A DNA stretch of 64,000 nt, from the NCBI RefSeq assembly GCF_035944355.1, contig NZ_DASZBH010000006.1:18269-82268 (forward strand), read 5' to 3'. Shown here piece after piece: positions 17,986 through 33,140 of this stretch. Numbering within the stretch: position 1 is the stretch's first letter; each line of letters begins with the position of its first letter. This stretch comes from Frateuria_A sp035944355. GTDB lineage: Bacteria; Pseudomonadota; Gammaproteobacteria; Xanthomonadales; Rhodanobacteraceae. The notes below the pieces were generated by a model, which saw only the letters and a list, made by a program, of their open reading frames with translations, did no database searches and was not told where the DNA came from. A program made the position numbers and the translations under genes.

Positions 17986-20900
17986 TGGCCAGGCGCAAGG
18001 GGACAGCGGACGTGCCTGCAAGCCCCGGCACCGGCGGCAAGCAAAAGAGCCCGCGCCATGCGGCGCCATCGGCTGCCACGTCCACTTCGAATCCGGCAGT
18101 CTCCACGCCGGCACCCGCGGCGCTCCGCATCCTGAGCCTGCCTGCCGCGCTCGCTGCGGCCGGCGGCGCGAGCACGCCCTGGCTGCAGCATGCGGCCGGG
18201 CTGGGCTTCAGCCACGTACTGGCGCCCGCTTCGTTGCTCGACGACGGCCCCGGCGCCGTGGGTACGATGGCGCGCCTGTGCCGCGACCACGGTCTGGGCC
18301 TGTTGCTCGACGTGGACATCGCCCGCCCGCTGCCTGTCGGGCTCGACGTGCGCGCCGAGCATCCCGGCTGGTTCCATGCGCTGCCGGACACCCGCGCCAT
18401 GCCCGACCCGCGCCAACCGGCGCCGGAGGCGGGCGTGCGCTGGCGTTTCCACGACGAGACGGTGGCGCCCGAAGCGCTGGCCTGGTGGTGCGGGCGCTTG
18501 CGTGATGCGCTGCTCGCGGGCCTGTCGGGGCTGCGGCTGCTGTCGCTGGACGCCGCACCGGCGCCGTGGTGGGAGCACTTGCTCGATGGCCTGCGCAGCA
18601 AGGCGCCGCAGGCGCTGTTCCTTGGCTGGACGCAGGGCCTGTCGCCGGAGGAACTGGCGCGGCTCGCCGGCATCGGTTTCGACTACGGCTTCTGCTCCGC
18701 CGAGTGGTGGGACTTCCGCGCCGGCTGGCTGGCGCGCGAGCTGCGCCGCGTGGCCGAGGTGGCGCCACCGCTGGCCTGCGCCGCGGCGCCGTTCGGCGAT
18801 GCGGAGGCCGACCGCACGTTCGGCGAACGCGAACAGGCCGAGCGGCATCGGCGCCGGGCCGCCTGGTTCGCCGCCAGTTGCGCCGGCGGCTGGCTGATGC
18901 CGGCGGGCTTCGCCGGCGGCGCGACGCAGGCCTTCGACCTGTCCGGCGAGATCCGCGCCGTCAACGCCTGGTTGTCCGGCCTGGGCGAGCAGGCGCGCAC
19001 GCCGGCGGCCATCCACATCGACGACGACTGGGTCGGCGTGTTGCGCCGGCAGGGCGAGCGCGCGTGGCTGGCGCTGTTCAACGCGCGGCTGGATCGCGAC
19101 ACCGAAGTCGACCTGGGCGCCGTCGCCGGCGGCGCCGCCTGCGCCTATGCGGACTGGACCCTGCTCGACGGCGCCGCTCCATCGATGCCGCTCACCCTGG
19201 CTCCCGGCGAGGCGCGCCTCCTGGAAGGCAGCCGCACCCAGCCGGTCGCCGCGCGCGCCACCGCCACCGCGCAGAAGCAGGCGCTGGCCGACGCCACGCA
19301 GTCGCCGCGCATCGCCATCGAGGCGGTCACGCCCGCGGTGGACGAAGGCCGCTTCGCGGTCAAGCGCGTGGTGGGCGACACGGTCACGGTGGAAGCGGAC
19401 GTGTTCATGGACGGCCACGACAAACTCGCCGTCGCGCTGCGCTGGCGCGCGCTGGACGAAAAGCAGTGGCACGAGCAGCGCATGCAGTCGCTGGGCAACG
19501 ACCGCTACCGCGGCCGGTTCACGCCCACGCGCGTGGGCCGCTACGAATACTCCGTGCAGGCCTGGCGCGACGCCTATGCCAGCTACCGCCACGAGATCGT
19601 CGCCAAGCACGATGCCGGCGTGCCCATCGCGCTGGAGATGCGCGAGGGCCAGCACCTGGTGGAACGGACCGCGACGGGCACGTCGCCGGCCAGGCGCAAG
19701 CCACTGCGCGCCTTGGCCAGTGCGCTGGCCAACGCCGGGGACGACGAAGCCCGCTATCGATTGCTGATCGCCGAAGACACCGCCAAGGCGATGGCCGAGG
19801 GCGACCTGCGCGCGTACGCGGTGGAGCGTCCGCCCCTGCGGCTCGAGGTCGACCGCCGCGCCGCGCAGTTCGCCAGCTGGTACGAGCTGTTCCCGCGCTC
19901 GATCACCGACGACCCCGCGCGCCACGGCACCTTCCGCGACGTCATCGGCCGGCTGCCGGCCATCCAGGCGATGGGCTTCGACGTGCTGTACTTCCCGCCC
20001 ATCCATCCGATCGGCCGCGCCTTCCGCAAGGGCCGCAACAACACGCTGACGCCTGACGAGCACGACCCGGGCAGCCCGTACGCCATCGGTTCGGCCGAGG
20101 GCGGCCATACCGCGATCCATCCCGAGCTCGGCACCATCGAGGACTTTCGCGCCTTGCGCGACGCCGCGCAGGAACGCGGACTGGAGCTGGCGCTGGACTT
20201 CGCCATCCAGTGCTCGCCCGACCACCCCTGGCTCGCCGAGCATCCGGAATGGTTCGACTGGCGCCCCGACGGCAGCCTGCGCTACGCGGAGAACCCGCCG
20301 AAGAAATACCAGGACATCGTCAACGTCGACTTCTACGAGGCAGGCGCGATCCCCTCGCTGTGGCAGGCGCTGTGCGATGTGGTGCTGTACTGGGCGGGCG
20401 AGGGCGTGCGCATCTTCCGCGTCGACAACCCGCACACCAAGCCGTTCCCGTTCTGGGAGTGGATGATCGCTCGCGTGCGCGGGCAGTATCCGGACACGCT
20501 GTTCCTGTCCGAGGCCTTCACCCGGCCCAAGCCGATGTACCGGCTGGCCAAGCTCGGCTTCAGCCAGTCCTACACCTACTTCACCTGGCGGCACACCAAG
20601 CAGGAGTTCATCGACTACCTGACCGAGCTCACGCAGGGGCCGCCCAGGGATTTCTTCCGCCCCAACTTCTTCGTCAACACGCCCGACATCAACCCGTACT
20701 TCCTGCAGCAGTCCGGCCGCAGCGGCTTCCTGATCCGCGCGGCGCTGGCGGCCACGCTGTCGGGGCTGTGGGGCATGTATTCGGGTTTCGAGCTGTGCGA
20801 GGCGGTGCCGATCCCGGGCAAGGAGGAATACCTCGACTCGGAGAAGTACCAGATCAAGCCGCGCGATTGGGAGGCGCCCGGCAATATCGTTGCCGAGATC

Positions 20901-21245
20901 AGCCAGTTGAACGCGATCCGCCGCGAGCAGCCGGCGCTGCAGAGCCACCTGGGCGTGCGCTTCCTGCGCGCCGACAACGACCAGGTGCTGTTTTTCGAAA
21001 AGTCCTTGCCCAGGAGCGGCGCACCCGGCGGGCGCGGCCGCGTGCTGGTGGCGATCAGCCTGGACCCGCACCACGCGCAGGCCGCCGACCTGCACCTGCC
21101 GCTGGCCGAATGGGGCATAGCCGAGGATGCGCCGCTCATCGTCGAAGACCTGCTGCACGAGGCCACGCTGACCTGGCGCGGCGGCCGCCAGCACGTGTGG
21201 CTGGGGCAGGGCATGCCCTATGCGATCTGGCGGGTGGAGGCCTGA
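17985..21245 (+). CDS. glgE: Alpha-1,4-glucan:maltose-1-phosphate maltosyltransferase GlgE with extra N-terminal GH13-like domain
   Basis: A 1086-residue protein; ordinary GlgE is about 650-700. Residues from about 440 on are canonical GlgE: an N-terminal domain (RIAIEAVTPAVDEGRFAVKR), then the GH13_3 barrel with WYELFPRS, DVLYFPPIHPIG, catalytic Asp about 814 in RVDNPHTKP and general acid Glu about 843 in LFLSEAFTRP. It extends alpha-1,4-glucan with maltose 1-phosphate. Residues about 45-430 look like a degenerate amylase barrel: GFSHVLAPASLL, GLLLDVDIARP, GFDYGFCSAEWW, without an obvious catalytic Asp/Glu pair. The start ATG overlaps the DUF3606 stop; TreS follows after 5 bp. Confidence 0.93.
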   Translation: MARRKGTADVPASPGTGGKQKSPRHAAPSAATSTSNPAVSTPAPAALRILSLPAALAAAGGASTPWLQHAAGLGFSHVLAPASLLDDGPGAVGTMARLCRDHGLGLLLDVDIARPLPVGLDVRAEHPGWFHALPDTRAMPDPRQPAPEAGVRWRFHDETVAPEALAWWCGRLRDALLAGLSGLRLLSLDAAPAPWWEHLLDGLRSKAPQALFLGWTQGLSPEELARLAGIGFDYGFCSAEWWDFRAGWLARELRRVAEVAPPLACAAAPFGDAEADRTFGEREQAERHRRRAAWFAASCAGGWLMPAGFAGGATQAFDLSGEIRAVNAWLSGLGEQARTPAAIHIDDDWVGVLRRQGERAWLALFNARLDRDTEVDLGAVAGGAACAYADWTLLDGAAPSMPLTLAPGEARLLEGSRTQPVAARATATAQKQALADATQSPRIAIEAVTPAVDEGRFAVKRVVGDTVTVEADVFMDGHDKLAVALRWRALDEKQWHEQRMQSLGNDRYRGRFTPTRVGRYEYSVQAWRDAYASYRHEIVAKHDAGVPIALEMREGQHLVERTATGTSPARRKPLRALASALANAGDDEARYRLLIAEDTAKAMAEGDLRAYAVERPPLRLEVDRRAAQFASWYELFPRSITDDPARHGTFRDVIGRLPAIQAMGFDVLYFPPIHPIGRAFRKGRNNTLTPDEHDPGSPYAIGSAEGGHTAIHPELGTIEDFRALRDAAQERGLELALDFAIQCSPDHPWLAEHPEWFDWRPDGSLRYAENPPKKYQDIVNVDFYEAGAIPSLWQALCDVVLYWAGEGVRIFRVDNPHTKPFPFWEWMIARVRGQYPDTLFLSEAFTRPKPMYRLAKLGFSQSYTYFTWRHTKQEFIDYLTELTQGPPRDFFRPNFFVNTPDINPYFLQQSGRSGFLIRAALAATLSGLWGMYSGFELCEAVPIPGKEEYLDSEKYQIKPRDWEAPGNIVAEISQLNAIRREQPALQSHLGVRFLRADNDQVLFFEKSLPRSGAPGGRGRVLVAISLDPHHAQAADLHLPLAEWGIAEDAPLIVEDLLHEATLTWRGGRQHVWLGQGMPYAIWRVEA

Positions 21246-21250
21246 ATCCG

Positions 21251-24555
<3,305 letters not shown>

Positions 24556-24559
<4 letters not shown>

Positions 24560-26745
24560 ATACCGACTTCGCCCATCCCGGGGCGATCGACCCGGGCGCG
24601 ATCGAGGCCTTGCTGCAGGCGCGCCATGGCGACCCGTTCTCGGTGCTCGGCCCGCACGGCGCGGGTAGCGAGCGCGTGGTGCGCACGCTGCAGCCGGGCG
24701 CGCAGGCGGTCGAGGCGATCGACGCCCAGGGCCGGGTGCTCGCCACGCTGGCGCCCATGGCAGACGGGCTCTTCGCGGGCGCGGTGCCGGGCGAGGGCCG
24801 CTACCGCCTGCGCGTGCGCTGGCCCACGGCGGTGCAGGAGCTGGACGATGCCTATGCCTTCGGCGCCGTGCTCGCCGAGCACGATCTGGACCTGCTGGCG
24901 CAAGGCCAGCATCCGCAGGTGTATCGCCAGCTCGGCGCGCATCCGCACGCGATCGACGGCGTGGGCGGCGTGCGCTTTGCCGTGTGGGCGCCCAACGCGC
25001 GGCGGGTGAGCGTCGTCGGCGATTTCAACCATTGGGACGGCCGCCGCCACCCGATGCGCCTGCGCCTGCCGCAGGGTGTGTGGGAACTGTTCGTGCCCGG
25101 CCTGCTGCCGGGAGCGCGCTACAAGTACGAGATCCTGGGCGCGGACTTCGTCGTGCGGCAGAAGGCCGATCCGGCCGCGCTCGCGGCCGAGGCGCCGCCG
25201 GCCACCGCCTCGGTGGTCGCCTCCGATGCGCCGTTCCCCTGGACCGACCACGCCTGGATGGCCGAGCGCGCAGCGCGCCAGCGGCTGGATGCACCGCTGT
25301 CGATCTACGAATTCCACGCCGGCTCCTGGTGGCGCGACGAACAGGGCCGATCGCCGGGCTGGGACGTGCTGGCCGACCGGCTAATCCCCTACCTGGTCGG
25401 CATGGGCTTCACCCACCTCGAGCTGTTGCCGATCGCCGAGCACCCCTTCGGCGGCTCCTGGGGCTACCAGCCGCTGGGCCAGTACGCGCCCACCGCGCGC
25501 TTCGGTCCGCCGGAGGCCTTCGCACGCTTCGTCGACCGCTGCCACGAGGCGGGCCTGGGCGTGATCATCGACTGGGTGCCGGCGCACTTTCCCACCGACG
25601 CGCACGGCCTGGCGCACTTCGACGGCACGGCCCTCTACGAGCACGCCGATCCGCGCGAAGGCTTCCACCAGGACTGGAACACGCTGATCTACAACCTCGG
25701 GCGCAACGAGGTGTCCGGCTTCCTGATCGGCGGCGCGCTGGCCTGGGCCGAGCGCTTCCACGTCGACGGCCTGCGCGTGGACGCGGTCGCCTCGATGCTC
25801 TACCGCGACTACAGCCGCAAGCACGGCGAATGGGTGCCCAACATCCACGGCGGGCGCGAGAACCTCGAATCGATCGCCTTCCTCAAGCGCTTCAACACGG
25901 TGCTGCACCAGCGCCATCCGGGCGTGCTCACCATCGCCGAGGAATCGACCGCCTGGCCCGGCGTCACCCGCGCGCCGACCGAAGGCGGCCTGGGCTTCGA
26001 CTACAAATGGAACATGGGCTGGATGCACGACACGCTCCAGTACATGTCGCGCGATCCCATCCACCGGCGCTGGCACCACCACGAGATGACCTTCTCGATG
26101 GTCTACGCCTATTCGGAGCATTACGTGCTGCCGCTTTCGCACGACGAGGTGGTGCACGGCAAGCGCTCGCTGCTCGGCCGCATGCCCGGCGACGACTGGC
26201 AACGCTTTGCCAACCTGCGCGCCTACTACGGCTTCATGTGGGCGCACCCGGGCAAGAAGCTCCTGTTCGCCGGCGCCGAGCTTGCCCAGCCGACGGAGTG
26301 GAACCACGATGCGCAGTTGCCGTGGGAGCTGCTGGACGACGCCCGCCACCGCGGCGTGCAACGGCTGCTGCGCGACCTCAACCGCCTGCTCGTGGAAGAG
26401 CCGGCCTTGCACGCCTGGGACGGCGACCCGCGCGGCTTCCGCTGGGCGATCGGCGACGATGCGACCAACAGCGTGTTCGCCTGGCTGCGTTTCGCCGAAG
26501 GCGCGCGGCCAGCGCTGGTGGTGAGCAACCTCACGCCCACGCCGCTCTACGACTACCGCATCGGCGTGCCGCGCGACGGGCCGTGGCGGCTGGCGATCAA
26601 CACCGACGCGGGCGACTACGGCGGCTCCGGCGTGGGGCAGGGCGAAGCGCCGGCCGAGCCGGTGCCGGTCCACGGCCAGCCTTACTCGCTGGCGCTCACG
26701 CTGCCGCCGCTGGCGACGATGATCTATCTGGCGGACCGGACATGA
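24556..26745 (+). CDS. glgB: 1,4-alpha-glucan branching enzyme GlgB
   Basis: A 729-residue branching enzyme starting at GTG 24556, which overlaps the treS stop (GTGA). The N-terminal CBM48-type modules include GDPFSVLGPH and WAPNARRVSVVGDFNHWDGR. The GH13_9 barrel has ELLPIAEHPFGGSWGYQP, nucleophile Asp409 in GLRVDAVASMLYRDYSR, acid Glu462 in TIAEESTAWPG and LPLSHDEVVHGK. It introduces alpha-1,6 branches into the glucan made by GlgE. Length and motifs are normal. A palindromic repeat of about 130 bp separates it from glgX. Confidence 0.96.
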
Positions 26746-26759
26746 AGCACCCCGCTCCG

Positions 26760-26890
26760 CCTCCCCCCATCCGCCTGTCGGCAGCCTCCCCCGCGCAGCG
26801 GGGGAATGCTCGCGAACGAACGTTGCGGCAGCGTGCACCGATCCTTCCCCCGCCTGCGGGAGAAGGCGCCCGAAGGGCGGATGGAGGAGG
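26760..26890. repeat. REP-like palindromic intergenic element
   Basis: The outer arms, CCTCCCCCCATCCGCC (26760-26775) and GGCGGATGGAGGAGG (26876-26890), are imperfect inverted repeats. Inside, CCCCCGC-GCA-GCGGGGG (26788-26804) is a perfect 7-bp hairpin, and CCCCCGCCTGCGGGAG forms another around 26847. The 196-bp glgB-glgX gap consists mostly of this element. Similar C-rich palindromes are dispersed in many Xanthomonadales genomes. It may terminate or stabilise the glgB end of the transcript. Confidence 0.65.
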
Positions 26891-26941
26891 CCGTACCTCG
26901 GCCCGGCATGCCGGCATTCCGCCGGCGAAGGAGCTCCGCTG

Positions 26942-29049
<2,108 letters not shown>

Positions 29050-29053
<4 letters not shown>

Positions 29054-30813
29054 GCGGGCATTTCCGCCACGCCATGCCCTACGGGGCCGAGCTCGTCGAC
29101 GATGGCCGCACGCGTTTCCGGCTGTGGGCGCCGGACATCGGCGAGCTGCGGCTGCAACTCGACGACGACCGCGTCCAGCCCATGCGCGCGCTGGACGACG
29201 GCTGGCACGAAGGGCTCTGTACGGCACCGCCCGGAACGCGCTACCGCTACCTGTTGCCCGACGGCCTGCGCGTGCCCGATCCGGCATCGCGCCTGCAGCA
29301 GGCCGGCGACGTGCACGGCGCCAGCGTGGTGGTCGACCCCTGCGGCTACGCTTGGCGACACGCCCGCTGGAGCGGCCGGCCCTGGCACCAGGCGGTGATC
29401 TACGAACTGCACGCCGGCGCCTGCGGCGGCTTCCGCGGCGTGCAGGCGATGCTGCCGCGCCTGCACGCGCTGGGCATCACCGCCGTCGAGCTGATGCCGA
29501 TCGCGCAGTTTCCCGGCACCCGCAACTGGGGCTACGACGGCGTGCTGCCGTTCGCGCCGGCCGCCGCCTACGGCACGCCGGACGAGCTGAAGGCGCTGGT
29601 CGACGCCGCGCACGGGCTGGGCCTGATGATGATCCTGGACGTGGTCTACAACCACTTCGGCCCGGACGGCAATTACCTGGGCCAGTACGCCGCGCCGTTC
29701 TTCCGCACCGACGGTGCGCCCACGCCCTGGGGCGCGGCGATCGACGTGGCGCAGCCGCAGGTGGGCGACTTCTTCGTGCACAACGCGCTGTACTGGCTGG
29801 AGGAGTTCCGCTTCGACGGCCTGCGCCTGGACGCGGTGCACGCGCTGCACAACCCCGCCTGGCTGCTGTCGCTGGCGGCGCGCGTGCGTGCCGCGACGGG
29901 GGAACGGCAGGTGCACCTGATCCTGGAGAACGAGGGCAACCAGGCGCACCTGCTGGGCGCGCGCTGCTTCGACGCGCAGTGGAACGACGATTTCCACAAC
30001 GCCCTGCACGTGCTGCTGACCGGCGAACGCGCGGGCTACTACGGCGCCTACGCGGACGACCCGCTGGCCAAACTGGTGCGCTGCCTGGCCGAGGGCTTCG
30101 CCTGGCAGGGCGAGCCGATGCGCGGCAAGCCCCGCGGGGAACCGAGCTCGGCGCTGCTTCCGCTGCGCTTCGTCGATTTTCTGCAGAACCACGACCAGAT
30201 CGGCAATCGCGCGCTGGGCGAACGGCTGACCACGCTGGCCGACCCGCTGCGGCTCGAAGCCGCTTACGCTTTGCTGCTGCTCACACCGATGGTGCCGCTG
30301 CTGTTCATGGGCGAGGAGTGGGGCAGCCGCACGCCGTTCCTGTTCTTTGCCGACTATCCCAGCGAGGAACTGCGGCGGGCCGTGCGCGAAGGCCGCCGCA
30401 AGGAATTCGCCGAGTTCGGGGTGGTAGACGGCTTGCCCGATCCGCAGGCGCCCTCGACCTTCGAGCGTTCGCGGCCCGATCCGCGCGAAGCGTCCAGCCC
30501 GGCCGGCGCCGCGCGCCTCACGCTGATCCGCCTGCTGCTGGCGCAGCGCCGGCAGTGGCTGGGGCCGCGACTCGGGCGGGCGCGGCCGTTGGGCGCGCAG
30601 GCGATCGGCACGCAGGCGCTGCGGGCGCGCTGGCAGATGGACGAGCTGCAACTGCACGTGTACTGCAATCTGGGCGAGCGTGAGGTTGCCGTCGACGCCA
30701 AGGCAACACCCGATGCGCGATGGTTGCATGGCGGGGCGCCGGCAATCGCCGCCTTGGCCGAAGGCCGCCTCGCACCCGCCAGCACCCTGGTCTACCTGGA
30801 AACTTCGGCATGA
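29050..30813 (+). CDS. treZ: Malto-oligosyltrehalose trehalohydrolase TreZ
   Basis: A 587-residue GH13_10 enzyme that releases trehalose from the maltooligosyl-trehalose made by TreY. The N-terminal CBM48-like domain has RFRLWAPDIGELRLQL. The barrel has ELHAGACGGFRGV, MPIAQFPGTRNWGYDGVLPFAP, VVYNHFGPDGNYLGQYA, nucleophile Asp261 in GLRLDAVHAL and acid Glu293 in LENEGNQ. NHDQIGNRALGERL is the substrate-binding motif. ATG 29050 overlaps the glgX stop. A short reading frame and then malQ follow with overlapping starts. Confidence 0.95.
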
Positions 30814-30905
30814 GCTTCGCCGCCTCCGGCCGCATGCGACCGGCCGCTACAGCAGAAGTGCGGTCCACGCGCGGCCGCATGGCCACTGGCTGGGGCACCG
30901 CGTGA
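30810..30905 (+). CDS. Possible 31-codon linker ORF between treZ and malQ
   Basis: An ATG at 30810 overlaps the treZ stop (ATGA). The frame runs 31 codons, starting MSFAASGRMRP, and its TGA overlaps the malQ GTG start (GTGA). It has no homology that I recognise. It may exist only to carry ribosomes across the 88-bp gap so that treZ and malQ stay translationally coupled. It may equally be chance. Confidence 0.3.
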   Translation: MSFAASGRMRPAATAEVRSTRGRMATGWGTA

Positions 30906-32995
30906 GTGGCTACGACATCCGCCTGGTCGAGCTGGCGGGGCAGGCCGGCGTCGACGTGCACTGGCGCGATGCCAATGACCGCCCGCAGGAAGTGAGCCTT
31001 TCCACGCTACGCGCGGTGCTTGCCGCGCTGGGACTGCCGTGCGACAGCGACGGCGACCTCGATGAGAGTTTCGAGCGCCTGCGTCGCGAGCGCGAGGGAA
31101 CGGCCCTGCCACGCCTGCTCGTCGCGGACGCCGGCGGCTCCTTCGAGTTGCCGCCCGCCACCGGGGCACGGCGCTACCGCACCGAGGACGAGCATGGCGT
31201 CCCGGTGGAAGAGGGCACGCTGCCGGCCGGCGAGCGCGCGTTGCGCGCGCCGGCGACGCCGGGCTATTACCGCCTGCTGCTGGACGATGCCGAATGCACG
31301 CTGGCGGCGGCGCCGCCGCGCGCCTTCGGCATCGGCGACGTCACCGGCGCGCGCCGGCCCTGGGGCGTGGCGGTGCAGCTGGCCAGCCTGTTCCGTCCGG
31401 GCGACGGCGGCATCGGCGACTTCACCGCGCTGGAGCAATGCGCCCGTGCCGCCGCGGCGCGCGGCGCCGATGCCCTGGCGATCAGCCCGGTGCATGCGCT
31501 GTTCGCCGCCGCGCCCGAACGCTACAGCCCCTATGCGCCCTCCAGCCGGCTATTTCTCAATCCGCTCTATGTCGATCCCGCGCGCGTGGGCGGCGGGGCG
31601 GCGCTGCGCACGGTGACCGACGCTCACAACCTGCGCCAGGAACTGGCCGAGCTGGAATGGCTGGACCTGATCGACTGGCCGCGCGCGGCGCGCGCACGGA
31701 TGACGCTGCTGCGCGCACTGTTCGATTGGTCCTCGGCCGATTCGAAACTCACCCAGGAGCTCTCCGCGTTCCGGCAAGAGCAGGGCGAGGCGTTGGAACG
31801 CCACGCGCGTTTCGAAGCGTTGCAGTTGCATTTCCGCGCGCACGGCACGCCGGGCGGCTGGCAGGCCTGGCCCGCCGACTACCACGATCCGGCCAGCCCC
31901 ACGGTCGCCACCTTCGCGCGCGAGCACAGCCGCGACGTCGCCTTTCATGCCTTCCTGCAGTGGCTGGCCATGCTCGGGCTGGCCGACGCACAGCGCACCG
32001 CGCGCGAATCGGGCATGGCGATCGGCCTGGTCTCGGACCTGGCGGTCGGCACCGACGCCGGCGGCAGCCAGGCCTGGAGCCACCAGGGCGAGATGCTGCA
32101 CGGCCTGTCGGTAGGCGCGCCACCGGACCTGCTCAACCGCAACGGACAGGACTGGGGCCTGACCACCTTTTCGCCGATCGGCCTCAGGCGCGGCGGCTAC
32201 GCCGGCTACCTCGCGATGCTGCGCGCGGCGCTGGCGCATGCCGGCGGGGTGCGCATCGACCACGTGCTGGGGCTCAAGCGCCTGTGGCTGGTGCCCAGCG
32301 GCGCCGGCGCCACCGAGGGCGCCTACGTGCGCTATCCGCTGGACGACCTGCTGCGCCTGCTGGCGATCGAATCGCATCGCTGCCGCGCCGTGGTGATCGG
32401 CGAGGACCTGGGCACCGTGCCGGCCGACTTCCGCCAGCGCATCGCGGGCGCCGGCGTGCTCGGCATCCGCGTGCTGTGGTTCGAGCGGGCGGCCGACCGT
32501 GGCTTCATCGCGCCCGTGCACTGGTCGGCCGAGGCGATGGCCACCACGTCCACCCACGACGTGCCGACCGTGGCCGGCTGGTGGAGCGGACGCGACATCG
32601 AATGGCGCGTCCGCGCCGGCCTGGCCGAGCCGGGCGTGGACGAGATCGCCGAGCGCGAGGTCGACCGCGGCCGGCTATGGCGCGCGCTGTGCGCTTCCGG
32701 CGCAGCCCACGATGCGGGCGGTTCGCCGGACGAAAACCGCCCGCCCTCGCCGGATGACGTGCAACCCGTGGCGATAGCCGCCGCCGGCCACGTGGCGCGC
32801 GCACCTGCGCCACTGGTGTTGATCCCGGCCGAGGATCTGCTCGCGCTGCCGGAGCAACCGAACCTTCCCGGTCCCACCGACACCTTGCATCCGAACTGGC
32901 GCCGCCGGTTGCCCGAAAGCGCAGCGACGCTCTTCGACGGGCCGGTGGCGCAAGCGTGCTGCAACGCCGTCGCCGCAGCTCGCACGACCCCATGA
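30902..32995 (+). CDS. malQ: 4-alpha-glucanotransferase MalQ (amylomaltase)
   Basis: About 697 residues of GH77, disproportionating maltooligosaccharides. A small N-terminal domain precedes RPWGVAVQLASLFRPGDGGIGDF. SPVHALFAAAPERYSPYAPSSRLFLNPLYVD is typical. The nucleophile is Asp453 in GGVRIDHVLGLKRLWLVP and the acid is Glu501 in VVIGEDLGTVPADFR. TTSTHDVPTVAGWW gives the third carboxylate. There is no in-frame ATG upstream of the domain, so GTG 30902, overlapping the short upstream frame, was chosen. It supplies longer chains to TreY and recycles short ones. Confidence 0.93.
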   Translation: MSGYDIRLVELAGQAGVDVHWRDANDRPQEVSLSTLRAVLAALGLPCDSDGDLDESFERLRREREGTALPRLLVADAGGSFELPPATGARRYRTEDEHGVPVEEGTLPAGERALRAPATPGYYRLLLDDAECTLAAAPPRAFGIGDVTGARRPWGVAVQLASLFRPGDGGIGDFTALEQCARAAAARGADALAISPVHALFAAAPERYSPYAPSSRLFLNPLYVDPARVGGGAALRTVTDAHNLRQELAELEWLDLIDWPRAARARMTLLRALFDWSSADSKLTQELSAFRQEQGEALERHARFEALQLHFRAHGTPGGWQAWPADYHDPASPTVATFAREHSRDVAFHAFLQWLAMLGLADAQRTARESGMAIGLVSDLAVGTDAGGSQAWSHQGEMLHGLSVGAPPDLLNRNGQDWGLTTFSPIGLRRGGYAGYLAMLRAALAHAGGVRIDHVLGLKRLWLVPSGAGATEGAYVRYPLDDLLRLLAIESHRCRAVVIGEDLGTVPADFRQRIAGAGVLGIRVLWFERAADRGFIAPVHWSAEAMATTSTHDVPTVAGWWSGRDIEWRVRAGLAEPGVDEIAEREVDRGRLWRALCASGAAHDAGGSPDENRPPSPDDVQPVAIAAAGHVARAPAPLVLIPAEDLLALPEQPNLPGPTDTLHPNWRRRLPESAATLFDGPVAQACCNAVAAARTTP

Positions 32996-33140
32996 ACCGC
33001 AAGCTGCCCGGCCTGCCGCCCCATCACTCGACCACGCCGGGTAAGCAGGCGAGGGTTTTCCCGCAAGACCTGCGGCAAGTTCCGCTTCGATGGGGCAGGG
33101 CTCGCCCCGCGCACAGGGGGGTCGGGCCGGAGGCCGCCCC

